A DNA stretch of 64,000 nt from an uncultured Clostridia bacterium (GTDB taxonomy: Bacteria; Bacillota; Clostridia; UBA1381), in the NCBI GenBank assembly GCA_947631235.1, contig CANRKO010000001.1, positions 496,001 through 560,000 of the forward strand, read 5' to 3'. Position numbers and translations under genes: made by a program. The notes under the pieces are model-generated. The model was given only the letters and a program-made list of their open reading frames with translations, was not told the origin of the DNA and ran no database searches. The first letter of the stretch is position 1; the number at the start of each line of letters is the position of its first letter. Positions 53,550-62,672 of the stretch are shown piece after piece.

Positions 53550-53963
53550 ATGAGAATTATCGGTATAGATTACGGCGACGCGCGCGTCGGCATAGCGGTG
53601 AGCGACCTGCTCGGCATTACGGCGCAGGGCGTTAAGACGGTAAAAAACACGGGTATAAAACATCTTCTCGGCGAGATCGGAGCCGTTATAAACGAGTACA
53701 AGCCCGAAAAAATAGTGATAGGTCTGCCGAAAAACATGGACGGCAGTGAAGGTTTCCGCGTAGACGCCACACGCGATTTCGCGGAAAAGCTAAAAACGAT
53801 ATACAAAGGTGAAATCGTGTTCTGGGACGAGCGTCTTTCGTCAATGGGCGCGGAGAGATACTTAAACGAAACAAACACACGCGGCAAAAAGCGCAAGGCG
53901 GTGCTTGACACTGTTGCCGCGTGTATAATTCTTGAGGGTTATCTTTCGGCGCATCCAATCTGA
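53550..53963 (+). CDS. ruvX: Holliday junction resolvase-like RNase H fold protein (YqgF/RuvX)
   Basis: 137 residues, family length. The start RIIGIDYGDARVGIAVSD carries the first catalytic Asp; IVIGLPKNMDGSEG and FWDERLSS hold further conserved acidic residues. Members act in pre-16S rRNA 5'-end processing and possibly recombination. It ends directly against the stop of convergent pflA. In many Firmicutes it sits with alaS and other genes; here it is alone. Confidence 0.94.
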   Translation: MRIIGIDYGDARVGIAVSDLLGITAQGVKTVKNTGIKHLLGEIGAVINEYKPEKIVIGLPKNMDGSEGFRVDATRDFAEKLKTIYKGEIVFWDERLSSMGAERYLNETNTRGKKRKAVLDTVAACIILEGYLSAHPI

Positions 53964-54692
53964 TTACCTGTGTGCGCCGAGTATTTTTTCCGCGTTTTCC
54001 ACGCGCTCCTTTGTCGGCGGGGCGACGCCCGTAAGCGGGTACGGTATGCCGAGCGACTTCCATTTCGCTGCGCCGAGCGTGTGATACGGCAGTACCTCCA
54101 CCCTTTCGACATTACCGAGCGTGTCTATAAATTCACGGAGTTTTTTCAAATAATAATCGTCGTCGGTTTTGTCCGGCACAAGCACGTGTCTTATCCACAC
54201 GGGCTTTTTTATTTCCGACAAATATCTTAGCATATCGCGTATGTTTTCGTTGCCCCTGCCGGTAAGCTCTTTGTGGCGGTCACTGTCGATATGCTTTATA
54301 TCAACAAGAAAAAGATCTGTTAAGTCCGCAAGACGGCGAAATTTTGAAAAGAACGGTTCTTCACGCGTAAACGGCGCGCCGCTTGTGTCAACGCAGGTGT
54401 GGACGTTTTCCTTTTTCAGCTTTTCAAAAAACTCGATTAGAAAGTCAATCTGCATAAGCGGCTCGCCGCCGCTTACCGTAACGCCGCCCTCGCGTTTCCA
54501 GTACGGGCGGTAACGCAGCGCTTTTTTCACAAGCTCGTCCGCGTCGGTAAGCGTTCCCGCCGTCATGTTCCATGTATCGGGGTTGTGGCAGTACACGCAG
54601 CGCATGGGACAGCCCGAGAAGAATATTACGTACCGTATGCCGGGCCCGTCGACCGAGCCGAAACTTTCGAGAGAGTGAATGTATCCTTTCAT
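53964..54692 (-). CDS. pflA: Pyruvate formate-lyase activating enzyme
   Basis: 242 residues, radical SAM enzyme that forms the glycyl radical on PflB. The cluster motif is SGCPMRCVYCHNPDTW (residues 27-42); VSGGEPLMQ follows. ATG 54692 with GAAAGGA 6 bases upstream starts MKGYIHSLESFGSVDGPG, the family beginning; the longer frame has no support. It lies downstream of pflB, with a palindromic element between them. Confidence 0.95.
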   Translation of the reverse strand: MKGYIHSLESFGSVDGPGIRYVIFFSGCPMRCVYCHNPDTWNMTAGTLTDADELVKKALRYRPYWKREGGVTVSGGEPLMQIDFLIEFFEKLKKENVHTCVDTSGAPFTREEPFFSKFRRLADLTDLFLVDIKHIDSDRHKELTGRGNENIRDMLRYLSEIKKPVWIRHVLVPDKTDDDYYLKKLREFIDTLGNVERVEVLPYHTLGAAKWKSLGIPYPLTGVAPPTKERVENAEKILGAHR

Positions 54693-54741
54693 TGTTGTTC
54701 CTTTCACTGTGTAAAAATAAAAAGCCGCATATTGCAGCATT

Positions 54742-54925
54742 GTAGGGGCGACCCTTGCGGTCGCCCGCTATGTATGGCTCCCCTTGAGGGGAGCTGTCGC
54801 CATAGGCGACTGAGAGGTGGCTTTTTAATTTTCATTGCCACCTCTCCGTCATCGCTCTGCGATGCCACCTCTCCTCAAGGAGAGGCTTACTTAATGCAAC
54901 GGGCGACCGCAAGGGTCGCCCCTAC
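54742..54925. mobile_element. 184-bp MITE-like element with 26-bp perfect inverted ends
   Basis: Left end 54742-54767 and right end 54900-54925 are exact reverse complements, of form GTAGGGGCGACCC...GGTCGCCCG and mirror. Each end is itself a hairpin. Inside are GCTCCCC/GGGGAGC, GTCGCC/GGCGAC, CCACCTCTC copies in both directions, and CCTCTCCT/AGGAGAGG. No coding capacity. A further related unit (GGGCGAAC/GTTCGCCCCTACG) follows at 54944-54970. No clear target-site duplication was seen. Confidence 0.7.
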
Positions 54926-54972
54926 GTTCTCGTTATTGTCACAGGCGGGCGAACACAGTTCGCCCCTACGTT

Positions 54973-57231
54973 TTACAATGTTTTATGGCATGTTCTCGCG
55001 ATAACGTCGCGCTGCTGTTCCTCGGTGAGATCGATAAATTTAACGGCGTAGCCCGACACGCGAATCGTGAAATTCGCGTACTCCTCTTTTTCGGGATGCT
55101 CCATCGCGTCTATCAGCTTTTCCGTGCCGAACACGTTCACGTTGAGGTGATGCGCGCCCTGGTCGAAATATCCGTCGAGCACGTCCACAAGCTTTAACTT
55201 TCTCTCGTCGTCGCTGTGACCGAGCGCGTCGGGCGAGATGGTCTGCGTGTTCGATATGCCGTCGAGCGCAAACTCGTAGGGCAGCTTTGCGACCGAATTG
55301 AGCGACGCCAGAAGTCCGTTTTTCTCCGCGCCGTAAGACGGATTCGCGCCCGGTGAGAGCGGCTCGCCGTCCTTTCTGCCGTCGGGCATACTCGCGGTAG
55401 CCTTACCGTACACAACGTTCGACGTGATTGTCAGTATCGAGGTCGTCGGCTCGCTGTTGCGGTAGGTGCGGTAATGCTTTATCTTTTCTATAAATGTCTT
55501 TAAAAGCCACACTGCTATATCGTCGGCTCTGTCGTCGTCGTTGCCGTAACGCGGGAAGTCGCCCTCGGTCACGAAGTCGCAGATTATACCGTCCTCGTTT
55601 CTCACGGGTTTTACCTTCGCGTACTTTATAGCGCTCAGCGAATCAACAACGTGCGAAAAGCCCGCTATACCCGTGGCGAACGTGCGCCTTACGTCGGTGT
55701 CGATGAGCGCCATCTGCGCAGCCTCGTAGTAGTATTTGTCGTGCATATAGTGAATTACGTTAAGCGTGTTCACGTACGTTTTCGCGAGCCACTCCATCAT
55801 GTCGCAGTAACGCTCTATAACCTCGTCGTAGTCGAGTACGTCCGACGTTACCGGTCTGTACGCCGGCGCGACCTGCTGACCCGTTTTCGCGTCGCGTCCG
55901 CCGTTTAACGCGTAAAGCAGACACTTCGCGAGGTTTGCTCTCGCGCCGAAGAACTGCATTTCCTTGCCCGTTTCCGTCGCGGACACGCAGCAGCAGATAG
56001 AATAGTCGTCGCCCCATACCGGACGCATAACGTCGTCGTTCTCGTACTGAACGGAGCTTGTCTTTACCGAAATGTACGCGGCGTATTGCTTGAACGTTTC
56101 GGGTAATTTGGACGAGTACAGCACGGTGAGGTTCGGTTCGGGCGACGGACCCATGTTCTCCAGCGTGTGGAGGAAACGGAAGTCGGTCTTTGTCACCATA
56201 TGTCTGCCGTCCTGTCCTATGCCGCCCATTTCGAGCGTCGCCCATACGGGGTCGCCGGAAAAAAGCTGATTGTAGGAGTCGGGACGCGCGAATTTAACCA
56301 TACGGAACTTCATTACGAGGTGGTCGATAAGTTCCTGCGCCTCCTGCTCGGTGAGTATGCCGCGCTTTAAATCGCGCTGAATGTATATGTCCAAAAATGT
56401 CGATACTCTGCCGACGCTCATCGCCGCGCCGTTCTGCGTCTTTATCGCCGCGAGGTAGCCGAAGTAGAGCCACTGCACCGCTTCCTTCGCGTTCGTCGCC
56501 GGCTTTGAAATGTCGTAGCCGTAGATTGCAGCCATTTCCTTCATCTGACCGAGCGCTCTGTGCTGCATCGTGATTTCCTCGCGCAGACGGATTATGCCGT
56601 CGGTCATAACGCCGAAACCGCAGTCGTTAAAGTCACGCGTCTTCATTTCCATGAGGTAGTCGACGCCGTAAAGCGCGACGCGCCTGTAATCGCCGACGAT
56701 ACGACCCCTGCCGTACGTGTCGGGAAGTCCCGTTATTATCTTGTTTTTTCTGACCGCGCGCATCTCGGGCGTGTACACGTCGAACACGCCTTGATTGTGG
56801 GTTTTGTGGTAATCGTTAAATATCTTGTGCAAATCCTCCGAAGGCGTGTAGCCGTACATTTTGAGCGACTCCTCAGCCATTCGTATACCGCCGTACGGCA
56901 TGAAGGCACGCTTTAAAGGCTTGTCCGTCTGCAAGCCGACTATCTGCTCCAAATCCTTCATACTCTCGTCGATGTAGCCCGGTCCGTAAGCCGTGAGCGA
57001 CGATACGACGCTTGTCTCCATATCGAGTACGCCGCCCTTCGCGCGTTCCTCCTTCTGGAGTTCTTTCAGCTTTCCCCAAAGCTTATTTGTCGCGTCGGTC
57101 GGGGGCGCGAGAAAGCTCTCGTCACCGTCGTAACGCTCGTAATTTTTCTGAATGAAACTGCGGACGTTTATCTCCTGCGTCCACTTACCGTCCTTAAACC
57201 CTTCCCATGCGGGCTGCAATTTTTCTGACAT
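54973..57231 (-). CDS. pflB: Formate acetyltransferase (pyruvate formate-lyase)
   Basis: 752 residues. Converts pyruvate and CoA to acetyl-CoA and formate in anaerobic cells. The active-site Cys pair is in [13 protein letters not shown] (near 410-420), and the glycyl radical site is Gly727 in [28 protein letters not shown] and [24 protein letters not shown] are family motifs (given in part). Oxygen-sensitive once activated by PflA, encoded downstream. Confidence 0.96.
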   Translation of the reverse strand: MSEKLQPAWEGFKDGKWTQEINVRSFIQKNYERYDGDESFLAPPTDATNKLWGKLKELQKEERAKGGVLDMETSVVSSLTAYGPGYIDESMKDLEQIVGLQTDKPLKRAFMPYGGIRMAEESLKMYGYTPSEDLHKIFNDYHKTHNQGVFDVYTPEMRAVRKNKIITGLPDTYGRGRIVGDYRRVALYGVDYLMEMKTRDFNDCGFGVMTDGIIRLREEITMQHRALGQMKEMAAIYGYDISKPATNAKEAVQWLYFGYLAAIKTQNGAAMSVGRVSTFLDIYIQRDLKRGILTEQEAQELIDHLVMKFRMVKFARPDSYNQLFSGDPVWATLEMGGIGQDGRHMVTKTDFRFLHTLENMGPSPEPNLTVLYSSKLPETFKQYAAYISVKTSSVQYENDDVMRPVWGDDYSICCCVSATETGKEMQFFGARANLAKCLLYALNGGRDAKTGQQVAPAYRPVTSDVLDYDEVIERYCDMMEWLAKTYVNTLNVIHYMHDKYYYEAAQMALIDTDVRRTFATGIAGFSHVVDSLSAIKYAKVKPVRNEDGIICDFVTEGDFPRYGNDDDRADDIAVWLLKTFIEKIKHYRTYRNSEPTTSILTITSNVVYGKATASMPDGRKDGEPLSPGANPSYGAEKNGLLASLNSVAKLPYEFALDGISNTQTISPDALGHSDDERKLKLVDVLDGYFDQGAHHLNVNVFGTEKLIDAMEHPEKEEYANFTIRVSGYAVKFIDLTEEQQRDVIARTCHKTL

Positions 57232-57329
57232 GGCACTTTCCCTCCGCTTTTTTTATAACCACCGTATATAGCGGTTTGCACCGCCGATTTCTCTCGTTTT
57301 ATCCAATATATTGATAATTATTCCTTTTG

Positions 57330-57361
57330 ATTATACTAACATTATTGTCGCCAAAAGTCAA
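57330..57361 (-). promoter_or_regulatory. Possible pflB promoter
   Basis: Minus-strand TTGACT (57356-57361); TAGTAT at 17-bp spacing or TATAAT (57330-57335) at 20-bp spacing. A small hairpin (GCGGT/ACCGC, 57271-57284) lies in the leader. No clear Rex or FNR site was seen. Confidence 0.45.
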
Positions 57362-57427
57362 GATTATTCCAGAAATATATGCCCGCGTTTTCGTAGAATT
57401 TACACGGATAAATTTGTCTTTTATTGG

Positions 57428-57604
57428 TCAGTTTTGCTTTCGCACAATCGTGTAGTCGTCGCCGCGCCGGTAATACGGACACGCGTCGTTTTTGCCGTAC
57501 ACAAAACGGTACATCTCGTCCTCGTCGAGATCCATCGCGCACGCATAGTACTCGTATTCATCGTCGTAGTAATAGTTCATGCAGTCCTCGCAGTTTGTTT
57601 GCAT
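57428..57604 (-). CDS. Small acidic Cys-rich protein (DUF6472-like)
   Basis: 58 residues, MQTNCEDCMNYYYDDEYEYY and on to KQN. Four Cys (5, 8, 22, 42) fit a metal site: CEDC near the start, YACAMD and DACPYY. It is rich in Asp, Glu and Tyr. GAGGTG lies 8 bases before the ATG. I recall a short clostridial family annotated DUF6472 with the same spacing; function unknown. Divergent from mntP and alone between pflB and mntP. Confidence 0.75.
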   Translation of the reverse strand: MQTNCEDCMNYYYDDEYEYYACAMDLDEDEMYRFVYGKNDACPYYRRGDDYTIVRKQN

Positions 57605-57699
57605 AGCTTAACACCTCGCGGTTATTGTAACATATTTCCATACGCAAAACAACACATAAAGAATAAATAAGCAATTTTTTGATTTTGCCGCGCGCGGTA

Positions 57700-57728
57700 T
57701 TGACTTGACGGTCGTAATGCTGTACAAT
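57700..57728 (+). promoter_or_regulatory. mntP promoter
   Basis: TTGACT (57700-57705), 17-bp spacer, TACAAT (57723-57728). The leader of about 60 nt is too short for a yybP-ykoY manganese riboswitch. Confidence 0.72.
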
Positions 57729-57795
57729 ACATAAGCGGCATACGCGGCAAAAAATACGCATAAAATAAACTATGATTTTCGGAAGGAACGGAAGA

Positions 57796-58356
57796 ATGGG
57801 AATTTTTGAATTGTTCGTGCTGGCGGTCGGTCTGTCGATGGACGCTTTCGCGGTGTCCGTCTGCAAGGGGCTGTCGCTCGGCAAAATAAACATAAAGCAT
57901 ATGCTTACGGCGGGCGCGTGGTTCGGCGGTTTTCAGGCGTTGATGCCGCTTGCGGGCTATCTGCTCGGAACGCGTTTCGCGGGATTTGTCGATATGTACG
58001 ACCACTGGATCGCGTTCGCGCTGCTCGCGATAATCGGTCTTAACATGATACGCGAGGCGATTTGGGGCGGCGATGAGGACGTTGACGCGTCAATGGGCAT
58101 TAAAACGATGTTCCTTATGGCTGTCGCGACGAGCATTGACGCGCTCGCGGTCGGCGTGACGTTCGCGTTTCTGGACGTGGCTATCGTTCCCGCGATACTG
58201 TTTATCGGCTGCGTCACGTTTGTACTCAGCGCCGTCGGCGTTAAGGTCGGCAGCGCGTTCGGCTACCGCTACAAAAATAAAGCCGAGATTTGTGGCGGCG
58301 CGATACTCGTACTGCTCGGCGTGAAGATTCTGCTCGAAGGTCTCGGCGTGTTTTAA
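57796..58356 (+). CDS. mntP: Manganese efflux pump MntP
   Basis: 186 residues, six membrane helices in two related halves. The conserved acidic motifs are [15 protein letters not shown] (about residue 12) and [15 protein letters not shown] (about 111), the pattern of MntP (DUF204). It exports Mn2+ across the cytoplasmic membrane. ATG 57796 follows AAGGAACGGAAG; the longer frame (8 more residues) lacks a site. A perfect terminator follows. Confidence 0.9.
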   Translation: MGIFELFVLAVGLSMDAFAVSVCKGLSLGKINIKHMLTAGAWFGGFQALMPLAGYLLGTRFAGFVDMYDHWIAFALLAIIGLNMIREAIWGGDEDVDASMGIKTMFLMAVATSIDALAVGVTFAFLDVAIVPAILFIGCVTFVLSAVGVKVGSAFGYRYKNKAEICGGAILVLLGVKILLEGLGVF

Positions 58357-58361
58357 AATTT

Positions 58362-58391
58362 AAAAACGTACCCTCGCGGGTACGTTTTTTT
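58362..58391. terminator. Bidirectional terminator, mntP and histidine kinase
   Basis: Perfect 12-bp stem AAAAACGTACCC/GGGTACGTTTTT with a TCGC loop and extra T, between the two convergent genes. Confidence 0.9.
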
Positions 58392-60471
58392 ATTCGTTTA
58401 TTTTTTTGAGCAGTTCGTCTATGTTTATCGGTTTTTCAAAAAATCCGTTCATTTCACATTCAACCGTTTTCCTGCGTTCCTCGGACAGCAAATTCGCGCT
58501 GCAGGCGAAGATTTTAACCGTTTTCGCGTCGCTCCTGTCGAGTGCGCGTATCGTCTCCGCAGCCTCGAAACCGTCCATTTCCGGCATCAGCAAATCCATA
58601 AGTATAATACCGAACTCTCCGACCGAAGAGTTTTTGAACTTTTCGAGCGCGACTTTGCCGTTTTCGGCAAGCTCCGTTTCAAAGCCGTTTTCACGCAGCA
58701 GCTCCGTTATGATTTCGCCGTTAAGCTCGTTGTCCTCAGCTACAAGTATTTTCGGTCTGACGCTCCCCGTCTCTTCTTCAAGAATATTTTTCGTCTCGCT
58801 CTTGTCGGTGACGGACGCGGCAAACGTAAACTTAAACACGCTGCCCTCGCCCTTACGGCTCTCAAACGTCAAATCGCCGCCCATAAGCATTGCCAGCCGA
58901 CGGCTTATCGGCAAGCCGAGACCCGTACCCTGGTTACCCTTGGAAACGGTGTCAAGTTCCTGCGCGAACGCGTCGAAAATATGCTTTTGAAATTCCTCGC
59001 TCATACCCTTTCCGTTATCCGTCACCGTCACGGACGTGAGCGCCTTGCCGTCCTTCGTCATTTCCTGCGTCACACCAAGCGTCACGCTGCCGCCGTTTTT
59101 CGTGAATTTGCGGGAATTGTCGAGAAGATTTAGGACAACCTGCTGAATACGTACCTCGTCGCATATTACATACGGATATTTCAAATCACAGTCGGAGGTG
59201 TATTTTATGCCCTTATCGGACATCGCGCTTTCGGCTATCGAACTGACCGTTCCGAACACAAGCTGCAAATCCACGGGACGCAGCACAAGTTCGAGATTAT
59301 CGTTTTGCAGGTTCGACATATCAAGCATATCGTTCACGAGCGACAGAAGATACTTCGCGGTCATTGTCGATTGCTTTAAGTAGTCGCGCATACGCTCCGT
59401 GTCGTCCGCGGTACGCGACATGAGATAGTTAAGACCGATAAGACCGTTTAAGGGCGTTCTGATTTCATGGCTCATGGTGGACAAAAACTGCTTTTTAACC
59501 TTCGCGTCCGCCTTGCTTTCGGCTATGCGTATGTGCTGCCGTATAAGCAGCGCGCCGAGAACGAGTATAATCGCCATAAGCGCCGCAAGCGCGCTCGCTG
59601 CGTAGCGGTAACGGTAGAGAACGTCGGAAATCGTGTATTTGTACTGATTTTCCATTATGCCCTGTATCGTAAAGCTGCCCACCTCGTCGCCTGTCATATT
59701 GTCTATAGCCTTATCCAAAATATTTATAAGCACGCGTCCCTCCTCGGGCGGCGTACCCTCGCCCCCTCCGAATGCGACAACAGCCGAAAAACAAAGCTGG
59801 TCGTCAAGTCCGAGAACGGGAATGACCTTCATCTTCTCGTATATGGGCTTTGACATCCAATATTCCGCGACGTACTGATTTTGTATCATAAGATCAGCCC
59901 CGCCCTCGTTTACCGCGTCAAAGCACGCCGAGGTCGAAGGGTAGTCCACTATTTTAAAATTCGGGTACGCCTCGCCCAGCACCTTCTTTATGGTCTGCGA
60001 GCCGGTGGAAATCGCTATGGAAAGCTCCGCGTCGTATCTGAATTCAAGTCCGTTACGCGCAACGACGACTTTCCGCGACGAAAGGTAAGGGTTGCTCATC
60101 AGTATACCGCGGGCGGCTTGATTTTCCTTATTGTATTCGACGCTCGACACGAGGTCGAAACCGCCGTTTAAAAGATAGTCGTATGTAACGTCGCCGGTCG
60201 GGAGTGGCACGTAGTCAAAATTCAGTCCTGTAACGGAGCTTATATGGTCGAATATGTGGCGCGATATACCGCCGAACTCTCCGTTGTCGGTCTCGAACGA
60301 AATCGGGATCCTGTCACGGACGTAACCTATTTTGACAGACCGGTGAGAGGATATGTACTCCTCTTCCTCGGGAGTGAGCTCTATGCCTTCGGCAAAGCAC
60401 ACCGACCGCAGTGAAAAAAGCGCGGCGAAAATAATACATACCGCCGACACAAGTCTCAACAGCTTTTTCAT
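58390..60471 (-). CDS. Hybrid sensor histidine kinase with an extracellular solute-binding domain
   Basis: 693 residues. Signal or first membrane segment (about 5-25), SBP_bac_3-like sensor (about 40-270, VKIGYVRDRIPISFET), membrane helix (about 289-311), HisKA with His335 in STMSHEIRTPLNGL, HATPase with DNSRKF, DNGKGM and GTGLGLPISRR, and a C-terminal receiver with Asp626 in IILMDLLMPEMDG. It senses a small molecule, perhaps an amino acid, outside the cell. No separate response regulator or HPt gene is beside it, so its output is unknown. Own promoter and terminator. Confidence 0.92.
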   Translation of the reverse strand: MKKLLRLVSAVCIIFAALFSLRSVCFAEGIELTPEEEEYISSHRSVKIGYVRDRIPISFETDNGEFGGISRHIFDHISSVTGLNFDYVPLPTGDVTYDYLLNGGFDLVSSVEYNKENQAARGILMSNPYLSSRKVVVARNGLEFRYDAELSIAISTGSQTIKKVLGEAYPNFKIVDYPSTSACFDAVNEGGADLMIQNQYVAEYWMSKPIYEKMKVIPVLGLDDQLCFSAVVAFGGGEGTPPEEGRVLINILDKAIDNMTGDEVGSFTIQGIMENQYKYTISDVLYRYRYAASALAALMAIILVLGALLIRQHIRIAESKADAKVKKQFLSTMSHEIRTPLNGLIGLNYLMSRTADDTERMRDYLKQSTMTAKYLLSLVNDMLDMSNLQNDNLELVLRPVDLQLVFGTVSSIAESAMSDKGIKYTSDCDLKYPYVICDEVRIQQVVLNLLDNSRKFTKNGGSVTLGVTQEMTKDGKALTSVTVTDNGKGMSEEFQKHIFDAFAQELDTVSKGNQGTGLGLPISRRLAMLMGGDLTFESRKGEGSVFKFTFAASVTDKSETKNILEEETGSVRPKILVAEDNELNGEIITELLRENGFETELAENGKVALEKFKNSSVGEFGIILMDLLMPEMDGFEAAETIRALDRSDAKTVKIFACSANLLSEERRKTVECEMNGFFEKPINIDELLKKINE

Positions 60472-60520
60472 GCTTTTACCCTCCCGTTTACCCGTTTCAT
60501 TCGTATAATATCATAATTAC

Positions 60521-60550
60521 AGTATAGACCGCTTATCGCGTATTTGTCAA
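60521..60550 (-). promoter_or_regulatory. Promoter of the hybrid histidine kinase
   Basis: Minus-strand perfect TTGACA (60545-60550), 18-bp spacer, TATACT (60521-60526). Confidence 0.72.
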
Positions 60551-60576
60551 GAGTATACCGATAATTTTACGAGTTT

Positions 60577-60610
60577 AAAAAAAGAAAAACGCGGCACAAA
60601 CGCGCCGCGT
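60577..60610 (-). terminator. Terminator after the aldolase-fold gene
   Basis: Minus-strand stem ACGCGGC/GCCGCGT with an 8-base loop, then TTTTCTTTTTTT, just after the stop of the gene at 60617. Confidence 0.85.
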
Positions 60611-60616
60611 ATAATT

Positions 60617-61594
60617 TTATTCTCTTGTCCAAAGCTCCTGGAACAGCGTCGAGTAATCGGTGTCGCCCTCTTTTATGAAGTTTATCGCCGTTCGGGGGTG
60701 CATGTTCAGAAGTCCCGTTATAAGATAGGGAACGTCGTAGCCCCATACCGTCGTTTCGCGGAGCTTAAGCATCTCCGTCTGGATAAAGCGAAGTATCGGG
60801 TCGAGTCTGTAACGCGGGTTTTTAAGAAAACCGATAAGCGCCTCCATAGCGCAGTTACCTGCTCCGCGTCCGAGAGAGCAGACGGTCGCGTCAAGCATAC
60901 TCGCTCCGCGTGACACAGCCTCGATCGTGTTCGCGAACGCAAGCTTTTGATTGTCGTGCGCGTGAACGCCTATAATCTTGCCGTACTTCTGACCGTACTC
61001 GTAGAACATATCACAAAGCTCGCGCATTTCCTCGGGGTAAATCGCGCCGTAGCTGTCTACCATATAAATCATATCCACGCCCTCGCTCTTGCCGATAAGG
61101 TCGAGAGCCTGACGCACGTCGCTTTCGCTTGCCGTCGAGATAGCCATGATGTTTATGCTCGTCTCGTAGCCCTTGTTATGGCAGTATTCAGCCATATCAA
61201 TCGCTGCGGGAATTGTGTTTATGTACGTCGCGACGCGAACAACGTCTATGACGCTGTCCTTCTTGTCGATAACGTCGCGTTCGAGATTTGTTCTGCCCAC
61301 GTCAGCCATGACGGATATTTTAAGACCCGTGTCGTTGTCGCCGACGATCGCGCGTATATCCTCTTCCTTGCAGAACTTCCACTTTCCGAACTTGCTCTCG
61401 TCGAAAATGTCGTTCGACGCCTTGTAGCCGAATTCCATGTAATCAACTCCGGCTTTTACGTTCGTCTCGTAGAGTTTTTTCACGAACTCGTCCGTGAAAT
61501 AAAAATCGTTGACCAGTCCGCCGTCGCGGATAGTCGCGTCCATGACCTTTATGTCGGGTCTGTAGGACATAATGTTTCCTTGTTTCGGTGCCAT
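60617..61594 (-). CDS. HMGL/DRE-TIM-like aldolase-domain protein
   Basis: 325 residues, a TIM barrel of the pyruvate carboxyltransferase family (HMGL-like). DATIRDGGLVNDF (about residue 19) is the metal and catalytic DxxxRDG motif; IGVHAHDNQKLAFANT carries the HxH metal ligands. Related to 4-hydroxy-2-oxovalerate aldolases (DmpG), but no dehydrogenase partner (DmpF) is beside it, and the C-terminal region lacks the usual DmpG communication domain. The ATG follows AGGAGG. A single-gene unit with promoter and terminator. Substrate unknown. Confidence 0.75.
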   Translation of the reverse strand: MAPKQGNIMSYRPDIKVMDATIRDGGLVNDFYFTDEFVKKLYETNVKAGVDYMEFGYKASNDIFDESKFGKWKFCKEEDIRAIVGDNDTGLKISVMADVGRTNLERDVIDKKDSVIDVVRVATYINTIPAAIDMAEYCHNKGYETSINIMAISTASESDVRQALDLIGKSEGVDMIYMVDSYGAIYPEEMRELCDMFYEYGQKYGKIIGVHAHDNQKLAFANTIEAVSRGASMLDATVCSLGRGAGNCAMEALIGFLKNPRYRLDPILRFIQTEMLKLRETTVWGYDVPYLITGLLNMHPRTAINFIKEGDTDYSTLFQELWTRE

Positions 61595-61669
61595 TTTAAA
61601 ATTCCTCCTACCGTACTACATTTTACCGCTTACCGCGGCAATTCCTTGCAACGCGCAAAGACAATCAGT

Positions 61670-61698
61670 ATTATAGCACACGCAAACAAAAAAATCAA
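61670..61698 (-). promoter_or_regulatory. Promoter of the aldolase-fold gene
   Basis: Minus-strand TTGATT (61693-61698), 17-bp spacer, TATAAT (61670-61675). Confidence 0.72.
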
Positions 61699-61726
61699 GC
61701 CCCGTCACAATTTTATTTTATCCGAT

Positions 61727-61753
61727 AAAAAACGGCGTTTTCACGCCGTTTTT
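61727..61753 (-). terminator. Terminator after the GH43-like gene
   Basis: Perfect 11-bp stem AAAAACGGCGT/ACGCCGTTTTT with a 4-base loop and T-rich end, directly after the GH43 stop. Confidence 0.85.
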
Positions 61754-61754
61754 G

Positions 61755-62669
61755 TCAATATTTTTCAACAAGTCTTTTGTATTCCTCATCCGTAATCGGC
61801 ATCACCGTGCCGTGGCGGTAAATCATGTCAAAATCCATAGGCGGCGGCGACATAAAAACGCCGCGCGCTATATCGTCCGTCACGAACGGCTTGTAGCCCT
61901 CTTTCCTCGCGTAATTGTCGAGCATAAGGCACCACTTGTTTTCGCCGTGGTACTTGAATATCGTCGGACCTTCAAAGCCGAACACCGACGCGCCGTTCTC
62001 GCCGTTTATCGTGTACGTCTCAACGTCCTCCCAGCCCTGTGAGAGCGACGCGCTTTTCATCATCGTTACCGCCTTGTGCGTCTCGTCCTTCGTGAAACGG
62101 TAGTAAACGCCGTCATGCTCCGTTATGCAGGTGTCGATCGCGCTTTCGGGGTTGTCTATGTAAATTTCGGGGTCGGTGAAGGTCTTGAAGTCCTTCGTGT
62201 ACGACCTGTATACGCGCTCCTTCGCGTAGCCGTCAAACTCCGCCTGCGACGCCCAGTATACCATATACATACACTTTTCGCCGTCGTATATGCTCTCGGG
62301 AGCCCACGCGCAGCCCGCGTCGGGCGCGGCAATTTCCGTAAGACGCGCATCGCTCCAATTCACGAGGTCATCGCTCTCCCATACAACAATACTTCTCGAA
62401 CCGTTTTGCTGACAGTTTATCCAGCAGTCGGGGTCGTCCTTTCTGTGGTAGATGCTGAGATCCGTGGCGATTATAAAGAATTTTCCGTCCGCGCCGCGCA
62501 GTATGAACGGGTCGCGCACGCCCTTTTCGCCTATATTGCTCGTTAAAACAGGCTTTTTGCCGTTGAGCGTTTTCCATGTTTTTCCGTCGGCTGACACGGA
62601 AAAATAAATCTGCTCCTCGTCAGCCGTCCGTTCCCTGCCGGAAAAATGCACAAACAAATATGCTCCCAA
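61755..62669 (-). CDS. Glycoside hydrolase family 43-like protein
   Basis: 304 residues, no signal peptide. A five-bladed propeller pattern is visible: GVRDPFILRGADGKFFIIATD, IVVWESDDLVNW, CAWAPESIYDGEKCMYMVYW (parts) and GFEGPTIFKY, as in GH43 arabinofuranosidases and xylosidases; the acid/base Glu is probably in APES. The start is TTG at 62669 with GGAGG 8 bases upstream, and that GGAGG lies inside the last codons of the GH30 gene, so the two are coupled. It probably removes arabinose or xylose side chains. A cytoplasmic form would need uptake of oligosaccharides. Confidence 0.83.
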   Translation of the reverse strand: MGAYLFVHFSGRERTADEEQIYFSVSADGKTWKTLNGKKPVLTSNIGEKGVRDPFILRGADGKFFIIATDLSIYHRKDDPDCWINCQQNGSRSIVVWESDDLVNWSDARLTEIAAPDAGCAWAPESIYDGEKCMYMVYWASQAEFDGYAKERVYRSYTKDFKTFTDPEIYIDNPESAIDTCITEHDGVYYRFTKDETHKAVTMMKSASLSQGWEDVETYTINGENGASVFGFEGPTIFKYHGENKWCLMLDNYARKEGYKPFVTDDIARGVFMSPPPMDFDMIYRHGTVMPITDEEYKRLVEKY

Positions 62670-62672
62670 TTT

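Noticed and set aside
57608-57795. A yybP-ykoY manganese riboswitch before mntP
   Set aside because: The promoter at 57700-57728 leaves only about 60 nt of leader, and the conserved riboswitch motifs are not seen.
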